Shown here: in pieces, positions 1-9,969 of the stretch | Numbering within the stretch: position 1 is the stretch's first letter | Layout of the letters: the number at the start of each line of letters is the position of its first letter | NCBI RefSeq assembly: GCF_000760515.2 | Contig: NW_013546167.1 | Location: 1-28,273, forward strand | DNA: 28,273 nucleotides | DNA from: Mitosporidium daphniae | Taxonomy: Eukaryota; Microsporidia | Direction of reading: 5' to 3' | Translations under genes and position numbers: made by a program | The notes under the pieces: model-generated | Told to the model about the DNA's origin: nothing | The model's input: only the letters and a program-made list of their open reading frames with translations | Databases searched by the model: none

Positions 1-64
<64 letters not shown>
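1..64 (-). repeat. CTCCTG hexamer microsatellite coding a Gly-Ala repeat
   Basis: At least ten uninterrupted 6-bp units at the extreme left edge. They are in frame with the WNK gene on the minus strand, where they encode alternating Gly-Ala. The repeat continues past the edge, so its full length is unknown. It is probably length-polymorphic. Confidence 0.9.
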
Positions 65-2306
65 CCCATTGGTAGCCAGCCCAGAGGGACTGTAAGACTG
101 CTCAAGAACAGTATTAGATATCTGATATCTTTTCGTGTCATCGTTTGATGTTGGCGGTCTTTGCTGCATTGCATAAGGGGGTGCTCCGGATGGTGAAGAT
201 GAATCAACTTGGTCTTTCAAGTTCTTGATTTCTAACCTGAGATTCTCAATGACAAGGTCCGTTTCTGTTCGCTTACTCTCTGTAGCTTTCATCAGCTTGT
301 CGATCTCGGAAGCTCGCTTTTCAGCAATCACTGCTCTCTCGACAGCTGAAATCATTTCCTTTTGAGCACTTGTCAGCTCCGCTTTATATTGAGATTCCCT
401 CTTCCAATTACGAAGAGAACTGGGCTGTAAAGAGGATGAAGATGAAAGCTGAGCAGAAATGGAATCCCCTGTAAAGATAAAAGTAGGCGGTGTAATCGCG
501 GTTTGGTCTGCATTCGTAAAAGGTAGAGGTGGCTGGGTATTTGGAATTGCAGACACGTTGTTAGCGGGTGCCGTAGAAACATTGGGATTTGTCGAGGCAG
601 CTGATTCTGATGGTGGTATCTGAGCTTGCGGTTGCTGCTGCTGCTGCTGCTGATTTATATTGGCCTGGTCGGAGTTATGTTGTTTGATTCTTCTAACCGA
701 CGCAATCTCCATAGCAAAGGGAAAGTTCTGATGAAAATTTCGAATTTGCCTATTAAGCAGAGCTATTAGATGGCTCCGGTATAGATCAGGTATAATTTGT
801 TCGTCAATCATTTCGGAGACAACTTCTTCGACCGTATCGGTTTCCAAGTTGTATTCAAACCTGAACGAGGTGGACTCTGGGTTCCTTAAAATTACTTGAA
901 GAGTGATCGAAAATCTGGCCTCATCAACGCCTAAAAGCACAAGTTCAGGCTCGCAAACAAAAAAGGGATGTTCAAGAATCTCGCGAACAGATATTCTTTC
1001 CGATTCTTCTGCAATGCACTTTTGAATCAATGAAAGTATCATTTCATCTGCAACACGAGACAAACACTCTGGCTTAACCCCAGAAGATACCTTTTTGTAT
1101 ATCTGTGCGGCATTTTTGCATTCGGAATACGGATACTCGGCAGTTACCATTTCCAGAAGACACATGCCAAAAGCATAAACATCGACTTTTTCGGAATATC
1201 CCCTTTCGTCATACATCTCAGGAGCCATAAATTCGGGGGTACCAATGACGGTATACTTTTTTCCCACTTTCATCTTGGCAGTGCCCATGTCGCCTATTTT
1301 GACTTCACCGTGAGCTCCATTAATAAAGATATTGTCGCATTTGATGTCCCGGTGAATGATTGGCGGGCTATGTGAGTGCAGATACAAAAGCCCATTTAAA
1401 ATTTGTCTTGTCCATGAACGGACAATTTTTAAACACGGCTTTTTAAGCTTTTGAATATACCTAGAATGTAAAAATAAAATTTAGAAAGCGGAAAGATAAA
1501 GTTTAGAAAGCTGAAACATAAAAATTGAATTCGCAAGCTTTAAAAAAGCGGTAAAATTAGTCAGACTTACTCTCGAAGTGTCCCGGATGTAATTAATTCA
1601 GTGATAAACACAAACTCTCCATTGTTATACCAGGCATCGCGAAAGGTAATTATATTGGGATGTCGGACCTGCTTTAAGATTTCAATCTCCTGGGAAAACT
1701 CTGTAGATTCTTGCTTGGATGTTTGGAAGCAATTCCAGGCAACCTCATAGCCGTCCTTAAAATCTAGAGCTTTCCACACAACTTTATAAGCTCCCTTTCC
1801 AAGGATCACGTTTAGCTATACAATAAATGCTTTCGAATTCATACCTTTCCATATTTCCCGGTGGGATCGTACTCGATTACCCGTTCATCATCAATATGAG
1901 CATGATATGTTTGGGAATCGTCAGAAGAACCGTTGGTTGGCTTTTTCGAGATAGCAGCAGTACAAGAAGATTGGGAAGTAAGTGTGCTAACCTGTGGGGA
2001 TTGCTGCATGGGCATTGATTGATGCAGCTGTATTTGATTTGGCGAGCCTGGTGTCGCTCCAGGAAAGCTCCCAGAACAGGTAAGAGCATTTTGAGAAGTA
2101 AGTGATAGTTGAGGAGATGTACTAGCCAATTGCGGTGAGGAGATGTTTGAAGAGTTTGATGAAGTTGATGAAGTTGATGAAGTTGAGGTCTCCAAAGGCG
2201 AGCCTGATGCGTTGTCGACAAGGAAGGAAGAAAAAGGTACATCTGCATTTCCGGCTATAGGAAATTGTGCTTTCGAAGGTAAAGAGGTAGTTGTAATCGT
2301 ATCCAT
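1..2306 (-). CDS. WNK-type serine/threonine kinase (3' end outside window)
   Basis: Exons 2306-1845, 1815-1571 and 1460-1; introns of 29 and 110 nt with GT-AG ends. About 722 residues are visible. A low-complexity Ser/Thr/Pro N-terminus of about 140 residues leads into DPTGKYGK and the kinase domain. The glycine loop reads GKGAYK, placing a lysine (about residue 165) where WNKs carry the catalytic one, while the usual beta-3 lysine position reads VAWN (Asn182): the 'with no lysine' signature. HRD (272-274), DMG in place of DFG/DLG (293-295) and [11 protein letters not shown] follow. The autophosphorylated serine of WNK1 is a threonine here (YTVIGTPEF). A PF2-like (OSR1-C-type) domain, a Q7 tract, a coiled coil and a Gly-Ala repeat come after. 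WNKs act in ion and osmotic signalling. The start is the first ATG after stops; an upstream TTG is not used. Kinase class is certain; the C-terminus is unseen. Confidence 0.93.
630..652 (-). repeat. CAG microsatellite coding Q7
   Basis: A short run of CAG codons in the WNK gene encodes seven glutamines followed by PQAQ, within the disordered linker between the PF2-like domain and the coiled coil. Confidence 0.85.
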
Positions 2307-2558
2307 TATCAAATAAATTAATAGGTAATGGACAGGCAAATTCCCATATGATGTTCAAACAGAAAACGGGTACTTTTAGATGCTAAGTTTAATGGGGAAA
2401 TGAAACAAAACAAACCAAATAAAAAAATTATATTCTGATTTTATTTGATTCGACACCGTTGTGGTGCAATAAAAAATTCCCCAAGTATTAAGGATTTCAA
2501 AATTTAATCCAACATTTAATTCAAAATTTAATCCAACATTTAATCCCCTTTTTCAAAA
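2307..2558. promoter_or_regulatory. Divergent intergenic region, WNK / TRAP1
   Basis: AT-rich 252-bp region between the two start codons; it must hold both promoters. No motif was recognised with confidence. It contains the 24-bp duplication listed separately, right next to the TRAP1 start. Confidence 0.5.
2497..2544. repeat. Perfect 24-bp tandem duplication upstream of TRAP1
   Basis: Two identical adjacent 24-bp copies (2497-2520 and 2521-2544), each beginning TCAAAATTTAATCC. They end 14 bp before the TRAP1 ATG, so they lie in the 5' UTR or core promoter. Confidence 0.95.
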
Positions 2559-4820
2559 ATGCGAGCTTCATCAATACTTTTCCCATCCATCAAAGCTTTT
2601 TCGTTCTCAAGCATTCGCTGGATTCAACGCAATCCTTCTTTTCGATCCCGATTTCTAAATTACTCAGCAGAAAGGGCTATGAGCGCAGCGAATGGCAAAG
2701 AGGAGTGTGTCGACTCCAGTAGCCCGCAAAAGCGTACCTTCAAAGCAGAGACTAAGCGTCTATTGCAAATAGTTGCCGATTCATTATATTCTGAAAAGGA
2801 GGTTTTTGTAAGAGAGCTTTTGAGTAACTCTGCTGATGCATGCGAAAAGCTAAAGTACTTCAGGCTAACCGAGCCGGATTCTGTCAAGATGTCTTTGGAT
2901 ACGGATCTTTCTATCTCGATTAGGCTTGATTCTGAGAAAAATCAATTTATCCTCGAAGATAAGGGCATAGGGATGGACTTGCATGAGCTTGATTCCAATT
3001 TGGGAACCATTGCTCTTTCTGGGGCGACTTCATTCTTGTCGTCAAAGCTGGTCAATTCGTCGTCAACTGAAGTGAAAAATTCGATCATCGGTCAATTTGG
3101 TGTTGGATTTTATTCCGCTTTTACCGTTGGAAAACGTATCGACGTTTATAGCAAAAGCGCGAAGGCTTCATCATCGGACTTGGTTAATGTTTGGAGCTGC
3201 GAAAATGGCGACCCCGAGTATTCGTTGTATACAATTTCTCCGGATCACCAAGATCTGGACGGATTTACCTTTGGCACAAGAATTGTTGTCCATTTGAAGG
3301 AGGAAGAATCAAAGTACGCGTCTGAAAAGGTTGTCCAAGATCTTATCAAGAAGTATTCCAACTTCCTGTCTTTTCCAATCTCGCTGAACGGAGTGGCTGT
3401 CAACACGCTTTCGCCCCTTTGGATGCTTCCAAAAGCCGAAATAACGGAGCATCAATACAAAGAGTTTTTCAACCACATATCTGGACCTGAAAGCTCTTCC
3501 GAGTCCTACAAGTACGTGCTCCATTATTCCACAGATGCTCCGGTGCAAATGAGATGCATCTTATTTGTGCCGAAGGATATCTCTTCCGTTCCATACAATC
3601 AAACTCCCGAGCAAGAAGCCCCTAAAATGAGCCTCTATTGTAAAAAAGTGCTGATCAAAGGAAAAACGGCCGATCTGCTGCCCCCTTGGCTCTCCTTTAT
3701 CCGCGGAGTTGTTGACTCTGAGGATATTCCATTGAATCTTTCCAGGGAATTGCTTCAAAACTCCGTTTTATTATCCAAAATACGTAAAACATTGACAGCA
3801 AGGGTCATTAAATGGCTTCTGGAGGAGCAGCGTGCAAGCCCATCCGACTTTTCTCGCTTCTATCGCAAAATTTCGCCCTACATCAAAGGCGGAGTTATGA
3901 GTGAAGATAAAAAAGAAGTATCCCAATTGATGATGTTTGAAACCTCTAAGCCACCCGCTCCTGAAGGCAGTGACGCCCCAGATTCTGCTTCCAATGCCAA
4001 GGACGACACGCAAGGCAGCATTCTGACATCCTTAAAGTCCTATGTGAGCAGAATGCCAAGCGATCAAAAGGACATTTACATATGCTTAGCTAAAAATAGA
4101 AATGCGGCCCTAGCCTCTCCATACTATGAGCCATTCAAGCGTCGCGGAATTGAAGTCCTGTTCTCTTATGACCCATTGGATGAATTTCTAATCCCTTCCC
4201 TTGAAGGTCTGGTTGATGGAAAGTCTGTCAAACGAATTGAAGATGTGAAGCTCTCAACCGACCCAGAATCGCAAGCTGGCGATCCTTTAAACGAGGCCAA
4301 ATTGTCCGATGCTCAAATAAGCGAGTTGGTTGTGTTTTTGAAAAAAGTGTTCCCATCTACTGTGGTTCAGAACATCAAGGCCTCCAACAGATTCCCCAGC
4401 CATCCGGCACTTTTTGTCGATCATGCCTTGCAATCCACCACCTTCAAGTATTTTAAGCAAATGATGGCCCTTCAATCATCTGGTGACACATCGGGAGAGC
4501 TATTCTCCACGGTTCCCCCGCTTGATTTGGAAATTAACCCGGACCATCCATTGATCAGAAACCTATTTGCTTTGCATACCAAAAATTCTGCCTTGGCTAC
4601 AAAGATTTCCCTTCAGATTTTAGACAATGCCCGTCTAGAAGCTGGTCTTCTTGAGGACGCTCATGAAATGGTTTTAAGAGTCTCTTCTCTTTTAGAAGAT
4701 TTAACTGGCTCGGCCTCCATGATGCAGCCTGTTGATCCTGTTGTGGAGGTCCTCGAAGGTGAAACCATAAAAACGGATAAACCTGACAGTGCCAACAAGA
4801 TCGAAGCTAGCGTACATTAA
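2559..4820 (+). CDS. TRAP1: TRAP1-like mitochondrial Hsp90 chaperone
   Basis: Single-exon gene of 753 residues; the ATG begins within AAAAATGCG at 2559-2561. An Arg/Ser/Phe-rich N-terminus with almost no acidic residues for about 38 positions resembles a mitochondrial presequence. The GHKL ATPase domain shows ELLSNSADA (86-94), DKGIGMD (134-140) and GQFGVGFYS (178-186). The middle domain has the Hsp90 signature VVDSEDIPLNLSREL with the ATP-contacting arginine near 396, then the GIEVL..DP.DE region of organellar and bacterial Hsp90s. There is no charged linker and no MEEVD tail (it ends EASVH), which excludes cytosolic Hsp90, and no KDEL, which argues against GRP94. An ATP-dependent chaperone, probably of the mitochondrial matrix. 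Family is certain; targeting is inferred. Confidence 0.93.
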   Translation: MRASSILFPSIKAFSFSSIRWIQRNPSFRSRFLNYSAERAMSAANGKEECVDSSSPQKRTFKAETKRLLQIVADSLYSEKEVFVRELLSNSADACEKLKYFRLTEPDSVKMSLDTDLSISIRLDSEKNQFILEDKGIGMDLHELDSNLGTIALSGATSFLSSKLVNSSSTEVKNSIIGQFGVGFYSAFTVGKRIDVYSKSAKASSSDLVNVWSCENGDPEYSLYTISPDHQDLDGFTFGTRIVVHLKEEESKYASEKVVQDLIKKYSNFLSFPISLNGVAVNTLSPLWMLPKAEITEHQYKEFFNHISGPESSSESYKYVLHYSTDAPVQMRCILFVPKDISSVPYNQTPEQEAPKMSLYCKKVLIKGKTADLLPPWLSFIRGVVDSEDIPLNLSRELLQNSVLLSKIRKTLTARVIKWLLEEQRASPSDFSRFYRKISPYIKGGVMSEDKKEVSQLMMFETSKPPAPEGSDAPDSASNAKDDTQGSILTSLKSYVSRMPSDQKDIYICLAKNRNAALASPYYEPFKRRGIEVLFSYDPLDEFLIPSLEGLVDGKSVKRIEDVKLSTDPESQAGDPLNEAKLSDAQISELVVFLKKVFPSTVVQNIKASNRFPSHPALFVDHALQSTTFKYFKQMMALQSSGDTSGELFSTVPPLDLEINPDHPLIRNLFALHTKNSALATKISLQILDNARLEAGLLEDAHEMVLRVSSLLEDLTGSASMMQPVDPVVEVLEGETIKTDKPDSANKIEASVH

Positions 4821-4869
4821 ACTTTATAAATTTATTACAAATCAAAACATTAAAGTTTGGGGTCACCCT

Positions 4870-4930
4870 GCTGTAAATGGAAATTCATCGAGTTTGATAA
4901 TGCCGCTGTAAATGGAAATTCATCGAGTTT
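4870..4930. repeat. 26-bp direct repeat between convergent genes
   Basis: Two identical 26-bp copies (4870-4895 and 4905-4930) containing CTGTAAATGGAAATTCATCG, offset by 35 bp, in the 139-bp gap between the TRAP1 and formin stop codons. Their position fits a 3' UTR or shared polyadenylation region. They are in no reading frame I can support. Confidence 0.9.
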
Positions 4931-4959
4931 TATAAATTTTTACGGATCAATCGACCATT

Positions 4960-7900
4960 TTAGCTTGAATAAAGGAGCCGGCTTTTAAGTTCATTTACAA
5001 GCAAATCAAAATCGCCATGTGCATCATACCGATTTTCCTTTGAAGATTGCATCTTAGTGTGCCCAGAGGTTCGAATAGAGCTTTCGTTATAAAACCGCCT
5101 TTTCATGATACCGGTAGTTATAGACTTTGGTAAGATTACAAAAAATACCTTGAGGGAGATCAGGAAATTTAGCAGCAACTGTAACAGTTCTTCAAATGAA
5201 AGACTGTCTGGTTCTTCACCAAAATATCTTAATGTCTGTGCAGTGCACGACGTTGCAGTGTCCAATACAACTTTCAAATTCTCGATTTCTAAAGTAGCCT
5301 TCTTGAAAAACTGCAATGTCATCGAATTTGAGCCAATCCCATCAAGAAGCTGGATATTTGATTTTAAGTTTTCATATTCACAATAAAGATCGGAAAGTGG
5401 CACTAAAGAAAGACTAAAAATGTAAACCTTTCGAGGCAGAATGCAATGAATCTAACTCGGAAAAAATACTCAACACATCATCAAGCTCGGAAGATAGAAC
5501 ATCTTCAATGATAAACTGAAGCAAGCTCGAGGAGCCATTGTTGCATTTCATATCGGATAATCTTTGCAGGCTACAAAGCTTAAATCCACATGCATTTCCC
5601 CTATGGTTTCCCAAATTCAACGCATTTCCAACCAGGAGAATATGCGATAATAAACGCCTGAGAGCCCCGCTATTTTGAATTTGATCAGCGGCCTTAATTA
5701 TATTTTCAAGGCCCTAATCATTAAGGCATAAACTAACATTCTGGAGTGGCTTTTTTCGCTCATTAAACATGAGCATTGATTGCATTACCCTGAGATTCAA
5801 CTGGTAGTTTGTTCCAAGATCGGAAACCTACAATAAAGCGGCGCAAAAGTACATTTACGAAAAACTTTTCTATCGCCGACAAATTCGATTCCTTTTTCAA
5901 CAAATTGATTAGTGCGAGCTAATTGGCAAATAAAAATATTATCTCTACGTCCTCCGGGAATTTAGGGCCAAATTTTGAAAGATCTCTGATCAAATCTTCG
6001 TCTTTTAAAAAAAGGATATCCATATCTCTAATTGCGTCGATAACAATGGCATGGTCTTTAAATTTGGCGAGTATAATATCTAGATTAAAAGAGTGATGAG
6101 CATACTAAGGTTTTGAGCCCTTTGTAGCTCAAGAGAGGCTTTCTTAATCCTGGGGCTTCCGGAAGAGCCAATTGAGGGGGACACTAAATTTAACGTAAAA
6201 AGCTAACCTTGGGTTGATTCCATATTTTTGCTAAAGAGATTACGCAGCTTGATTAGCCATCTACTCTGCTCACCTTGAGATAAATCTTGATTGGGAAAAG
6301 CGTCGATATGATTAATTGATTCCCAAATGGAGCCGTGAATTTTTGCTTTTGGCAACTTTTCCCAATTCAAAGGTTTTACCGAGATAACATTGGCCAAACC
6401 TGATGGTGAGCAGGTTGAAGATTGAACGTCACCAATGTATGGCGTTGAAGGGCTTGTAATTTCAATTGTAGATGATTTTGACTCAATTGCTGGGGTTGTA
6501 ATTGAATGGGGTGATGAAGGGGTCTGAAAGTCTCTTGCTACTTTAATAGGAAGAGGTGGGGGCAATGGGGTTTGAGTTGAAGATTTTTTGGGAACGGGCA
6601 TCAAATTTTTCGGCAGTGGAGGTGGTGGTGGAGGAGGAGGAGAAGAAAAGGAAGAGGAAGAGGATGGTAAAACCGAGGAGACAATAGCAAGAGGAGTATC
6701 TTGAGAAGTCAATGAACTATTTAAAAGAAGTGGCGGTGCTGTAGATTTCTCAAGAGACTTTTTATAGGGTAGGGGCGGCGGCATAGGTGGATGGCAGATT
6801 TGTAATTTTTCTAGCCCCAAAGAAACAGTTTCAGCCGCTGCATTTGGGTCCACACAAGCTTTTATGCTGTCTTCATGGGGAGCTGTAAGGAGCTGGGTCC
6901 CTTCATCAACGACGGGACTCTTCGTTAAATGTGTCTTCGTATAAGGAATAGATGGTGTATCTTCCCTTGAATTGATATCAATTTGATGCTTGCTTTCCTC
7001 AATTGAGGAGACTTCCACAGGTACGCTATTTTTATTATCGATTGAACCCACATCTTTAAAAGGAGGATCCTCTTTTGTGCTCAAACTGAACGAAAGGGAA
7101 GATTGGATGAAAGACAAGTCAACCGAAAATAGCTCTGTAAAAGACGGATCAAGGAGGGTTTTGTTATATAAAAGATGCTCCAAAAAGGATTGAATGATGG
7201 AAAATATTGCTAGTCTCACGCTACTGTCGTCCCGTATGGACGAAAACATCCCCATAATAGAATTAAACGTACTCTCGTAGCACGAGCCCCGAATAGATGT
7301 CAAAAAGACCTGAATATCGATTTCGCGATGTAAATTGAGCGGAATTTTGTGGACATCCTTTACAAGCTTAGAAATAATGGAGCTGAAGGGCTCCAGCTGC
7401 TGGAAAGCATGTCTGCTTTCTTCTTTGCAGAATAGATTTAAAATCTTCTCCTCAAGTCCACACTGATAGAGCTGGTTTAAAAAGTGCTGACGAATGGTAA
7501 GCGTGGTGGTTATTTCGTCGGCATCATTTTCCGGAAACAATAAGGCATTCAAAAATATCAAACAAGACTCCTAACAAAATATCACAAAATCCAAAATACC
7601 AGCAGCCAATATAGATCCTTAGACTTGAATAGCAGATACTGGTGAAGGCTAAATGAGAAGATATTTATAAACACAGAAAATCTACAGGGGGCCTGACGAA
7701 TCTTTTGAGCATAGTCAAGAGCCCTCATCACCGCCGCCGTACCGGTATTTGTAACGCTGTTGCATGCAAAGCCAGCCAAAAGCTCGAGGGCAAGCGATGA
7801 AGAGGCAATGTTCACACTGTCCATTGAAAGGGCGATGAGATTGATGCAATTTTGCTTACCCATCACTACTTTCAAGCCAAACTAAAAAGAAAAGAAAAAT

Positions 7901-8993
7901 CAAGCCAAGTACCATATTATTGACAAAGGCTCTCAACACAAGCAAGATAATGTGTTCAGTCTCCAGCCTCTTGCCAAAAGGGCTATTATTAAAAGGTTAA
8001 AAATAAAGTATACATTGGCGAAATGGAAGAAGACGAGGAGGACGACTTTGTAGGAAACAAATTAGAGTTGTAAAGTTTGAGCAGATAATCGAGTCCCTTT
8101 AACTTTGCAAACTTTTTCAACCAGCTAAAGATAAAAAGAAAAGATACTACCATACAGGCTCTGAAGAAATGGAGACTTTCAAATTTAATAGGAAAGAAAG
8201 ATTTGATTTTGAACTCAGCAAACAAGACGATTCTACCTCTAAGGTCTCGCAAAAATACTCCGGTGACTGGAAATAATCTTTTGCTTTTGAACTCTAAAGG
8301 TAATTTCCCACAAAGATACCAAAAAATTATCCTTAATTAACGCCCATTTTACGTCATTAGAGAGGGTCGAAGCGGGGAAGGAAGAGGTAATCCGCGATTT
8401 CTATTGATAGGATGGAACCAAAATACCATTAGAGAATTCCAATATTCATCGATAATTTCTGTTGGAGGGGTTACAGAGGCATATTTCTCAATGGCCACAG
8501 AAGGGTCAGCACAGGATTCAGGCTCTTCTGCTTCATAGCCAACCTCCAGTGAATCGTCAACAGCTAAAGATTCTTTTAAATGGTATTTTGCATAGTAGTC
8601 ATAGCTTAATGAGGAGAGGGTCTCTTGGTCGCGGATAAAATATGAATTTCCGCCAAGACGTGGAAATTCAACCGGAAATTCAACTGGAACTTCATTGTCG
8701 TGAGGTGGGAATTGCTGAATAGTGTGCGGAGAAAGATCAGGAATTTCTTGAGATAACAAAAAATCATGAGGGGTGAGATCTTTTGCATGGCTTGCACTGT
8801 TAATCTGGGTCAAATTGCTGACTTTTGAGAGGGATCTTGAAATAGATCCATCTCCAAAAAGAAACGAGGTTGTGTTTTTAAGGAGAGATCTTAAATTTGT
8901 TGTTTTAAGCGAAATTGATGATTTTCTTTTTACATCTTCGTTGTTGATGGCCGAAATACTGTGCGAGAGTTTATCTTTTCCAAATGAAATCAT
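4960..8993 (-). CDS. Diaphanous-related formin (GBD-FH3-FH1-FH2-DAD)
   Basis: Nucleates and elongates actin filaments, normally under Rho GTPase control. Exons: 8993-8427, 8400-8320, 8293-8151, 8124-8014, 7982-7913, 7881-7600, 7570-6208, 6183-6106, 6079-5949, 5918-5853, 5827-5738, 5713-5428, 5402-4960; about 1236 residues; all 12 introns are 24-31 nt. The GBD/FH3 is shown by EYWNSLM, SNDVKWALIKDNFL, SISSEPVCW, TEHIILLVLRAFVNNMFG and IFLNALLFPE. Proline-rich FH1 spans about 675-760. FH2 starts VKPLNWEKLPKAK, with LQRAQNLNIILAKF, LLVGNALNLGNHRG and YFGEEPDSLSFEE. The C-terminus carries a DAD-like GDFDLLVNELKSR, so autoinhibition by GBD-DAD contact is likely. An in-frame TAG seen when unspliced is removed by intron 5948-5919. 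A 24-nt in-frame stretch at 5148-5125 could be a further intron. Confidence 0.9.
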
Positions 8994-9098
8994 ATTGAGA
9001 TTTGGTGGGCAAAAAGTTCTACCCAGCAACAAGCTGATTAAAGTGCATATCTCAAAAATTGGCTCTTAATTAAAAATTTAATTAACTTCCAAGTTTGG
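8994..9098. promoter_or_regulatory. Divergent intergenic region, formin / carrier
   Basis: 105 bp between the two start codons, AT-rich near the middle (TTAATTAAAAATTTAATTAA around 9066-9085, nearly palindromic). It must supply both promoters. No factor site is assigned. Confidence 0.45.
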
Positions 9099-9968
9099 AT
9101 GTCCCAAACATTTACGGAACACTTTCCGTTGGGCCAATATTTGGCAGCTTCTTCTATTGCGGCAATAGCTTCTCGGACCGCTTGCCATCCGTTAGATACA
9201 ATTAAAATTAACTTCCAGAAAGGCAAAACCATTAACGCTCGTATGCATCCCGCATTACTATATAGGGGATATGTCTTCTCAACGATAAGCACCATTCCTG
9301 CACTCTCCCTTTTTCTTGCAACATATGAGCGCAGCAAATATTTGCTCGCTTCTTTTGAAACTTCCGAGGACTCTTCGATGCTTTCCAGATTTAAGCACCA
9401 TATTTTCTCGGCTGCAATTGCAGAGGTATTTTTGCTTGAACTTATTTTTCGGTTGTCTCTGGGACTCTATGGACGCCCTCTGAAATCATAAAGCAGTATT
9501 TGCAGACTTCACACTCAAACTGGAAAGGGTGTTGTTTTTGGTTCTTTTTTTACTAGAGTGGTCCGAGACATTTACAATACCCAAGGTGGGAAGGGATTTT
9601 TCCGCGGATATTTCTATTCCATACTTTCGTTTCTTCCATCCTCCGCCATTTATTTTTGCACATTTGAAGAGCTAAATCACCGTTGTTTTAAATCCGAAGA
9701 GTCATCTTTCAACACATTGCTAAGGAACAGTTTCTTTGCCTCTTTATTTTCATCCGCAATCACCTCACCTCTTGATCTTTTAAAGACAAGGAGGCAGTTT
9801 TTCCATTTATCGTCGAAAAGTTCGGAGCTGATTCTTCAATCCTTTTCTTCGTTTCGACTTCGTGGACTTTTAACAAATGCCTTCCTCCGATGTCTATGGA
9901 ATGTCCCCTCCGTGACAATTTCTATCGCCACATATGAACATTTAAAGCAAAATTTTATACGCCAATAA
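9099..9968 (+). CDS. Mitochondrial carrier, S-adenosylmethionine-carrier-like
   Basis: Inner-membrane solute carrier of the SLC25 family. Best exon model: 9099-9425, 9452-9528, 9557-9968, giving 271 residues, close to the usual length of SAM carriers (SLC25A26/Pet8). All three signature repeats are present: HPLDTIK, TPSEIIK and SPLDLLKT. Local patterns IAEVVSGTLWTPSEIIKQ and FFRGYFYSILSFLPSSAIYF best recall the SAM carrier, but substrate is inferred. Intron 9529-9556 is a normal 28-nt GT-AG intron. The first, 9426-9451, has the typical 26-nt length and a GT start but ends CG, so either the acceptor is non-canonical or there is a base error or mutation. Without removing it the frame is lost and translation stops at about 9491. 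The stop overlaps AATAAA and lies 1 bp from the stop of the neighbouring gene. Confidence 0.85.
9426..9451 (+). other. Putative 26-nt intron lacking an AG acceptor (GT...CG)
   Basis: Removing exactly these 26 bases joins GCAGAG to GTTGTC and restores the conserved AEVVSG...TPSEIIK of the carrier. It begins GTATTTTTG, has a T-rich end TATTTTTCG, and no AG occurs before 9491. Compare the TAG/CAG acceptors of nearly all other introns here. Confidence 0.7.
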
Positions 9969-9969
9969 A

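Noticed and set aside
5919-5948. In-frame TAG in the formin FH2 domain
   Set aside because: It is the last three bases of a 30-nt GT-AG intron; splicing gives KFPEDLALINLL, the expected FH2 sequence.
9099-9968. Carrier gene as a pseudogene
   Set aside because: Only one junction is abnormal; all three signature motifs, length and the second intron are intact, so a splice anomaly or base error is likelier.
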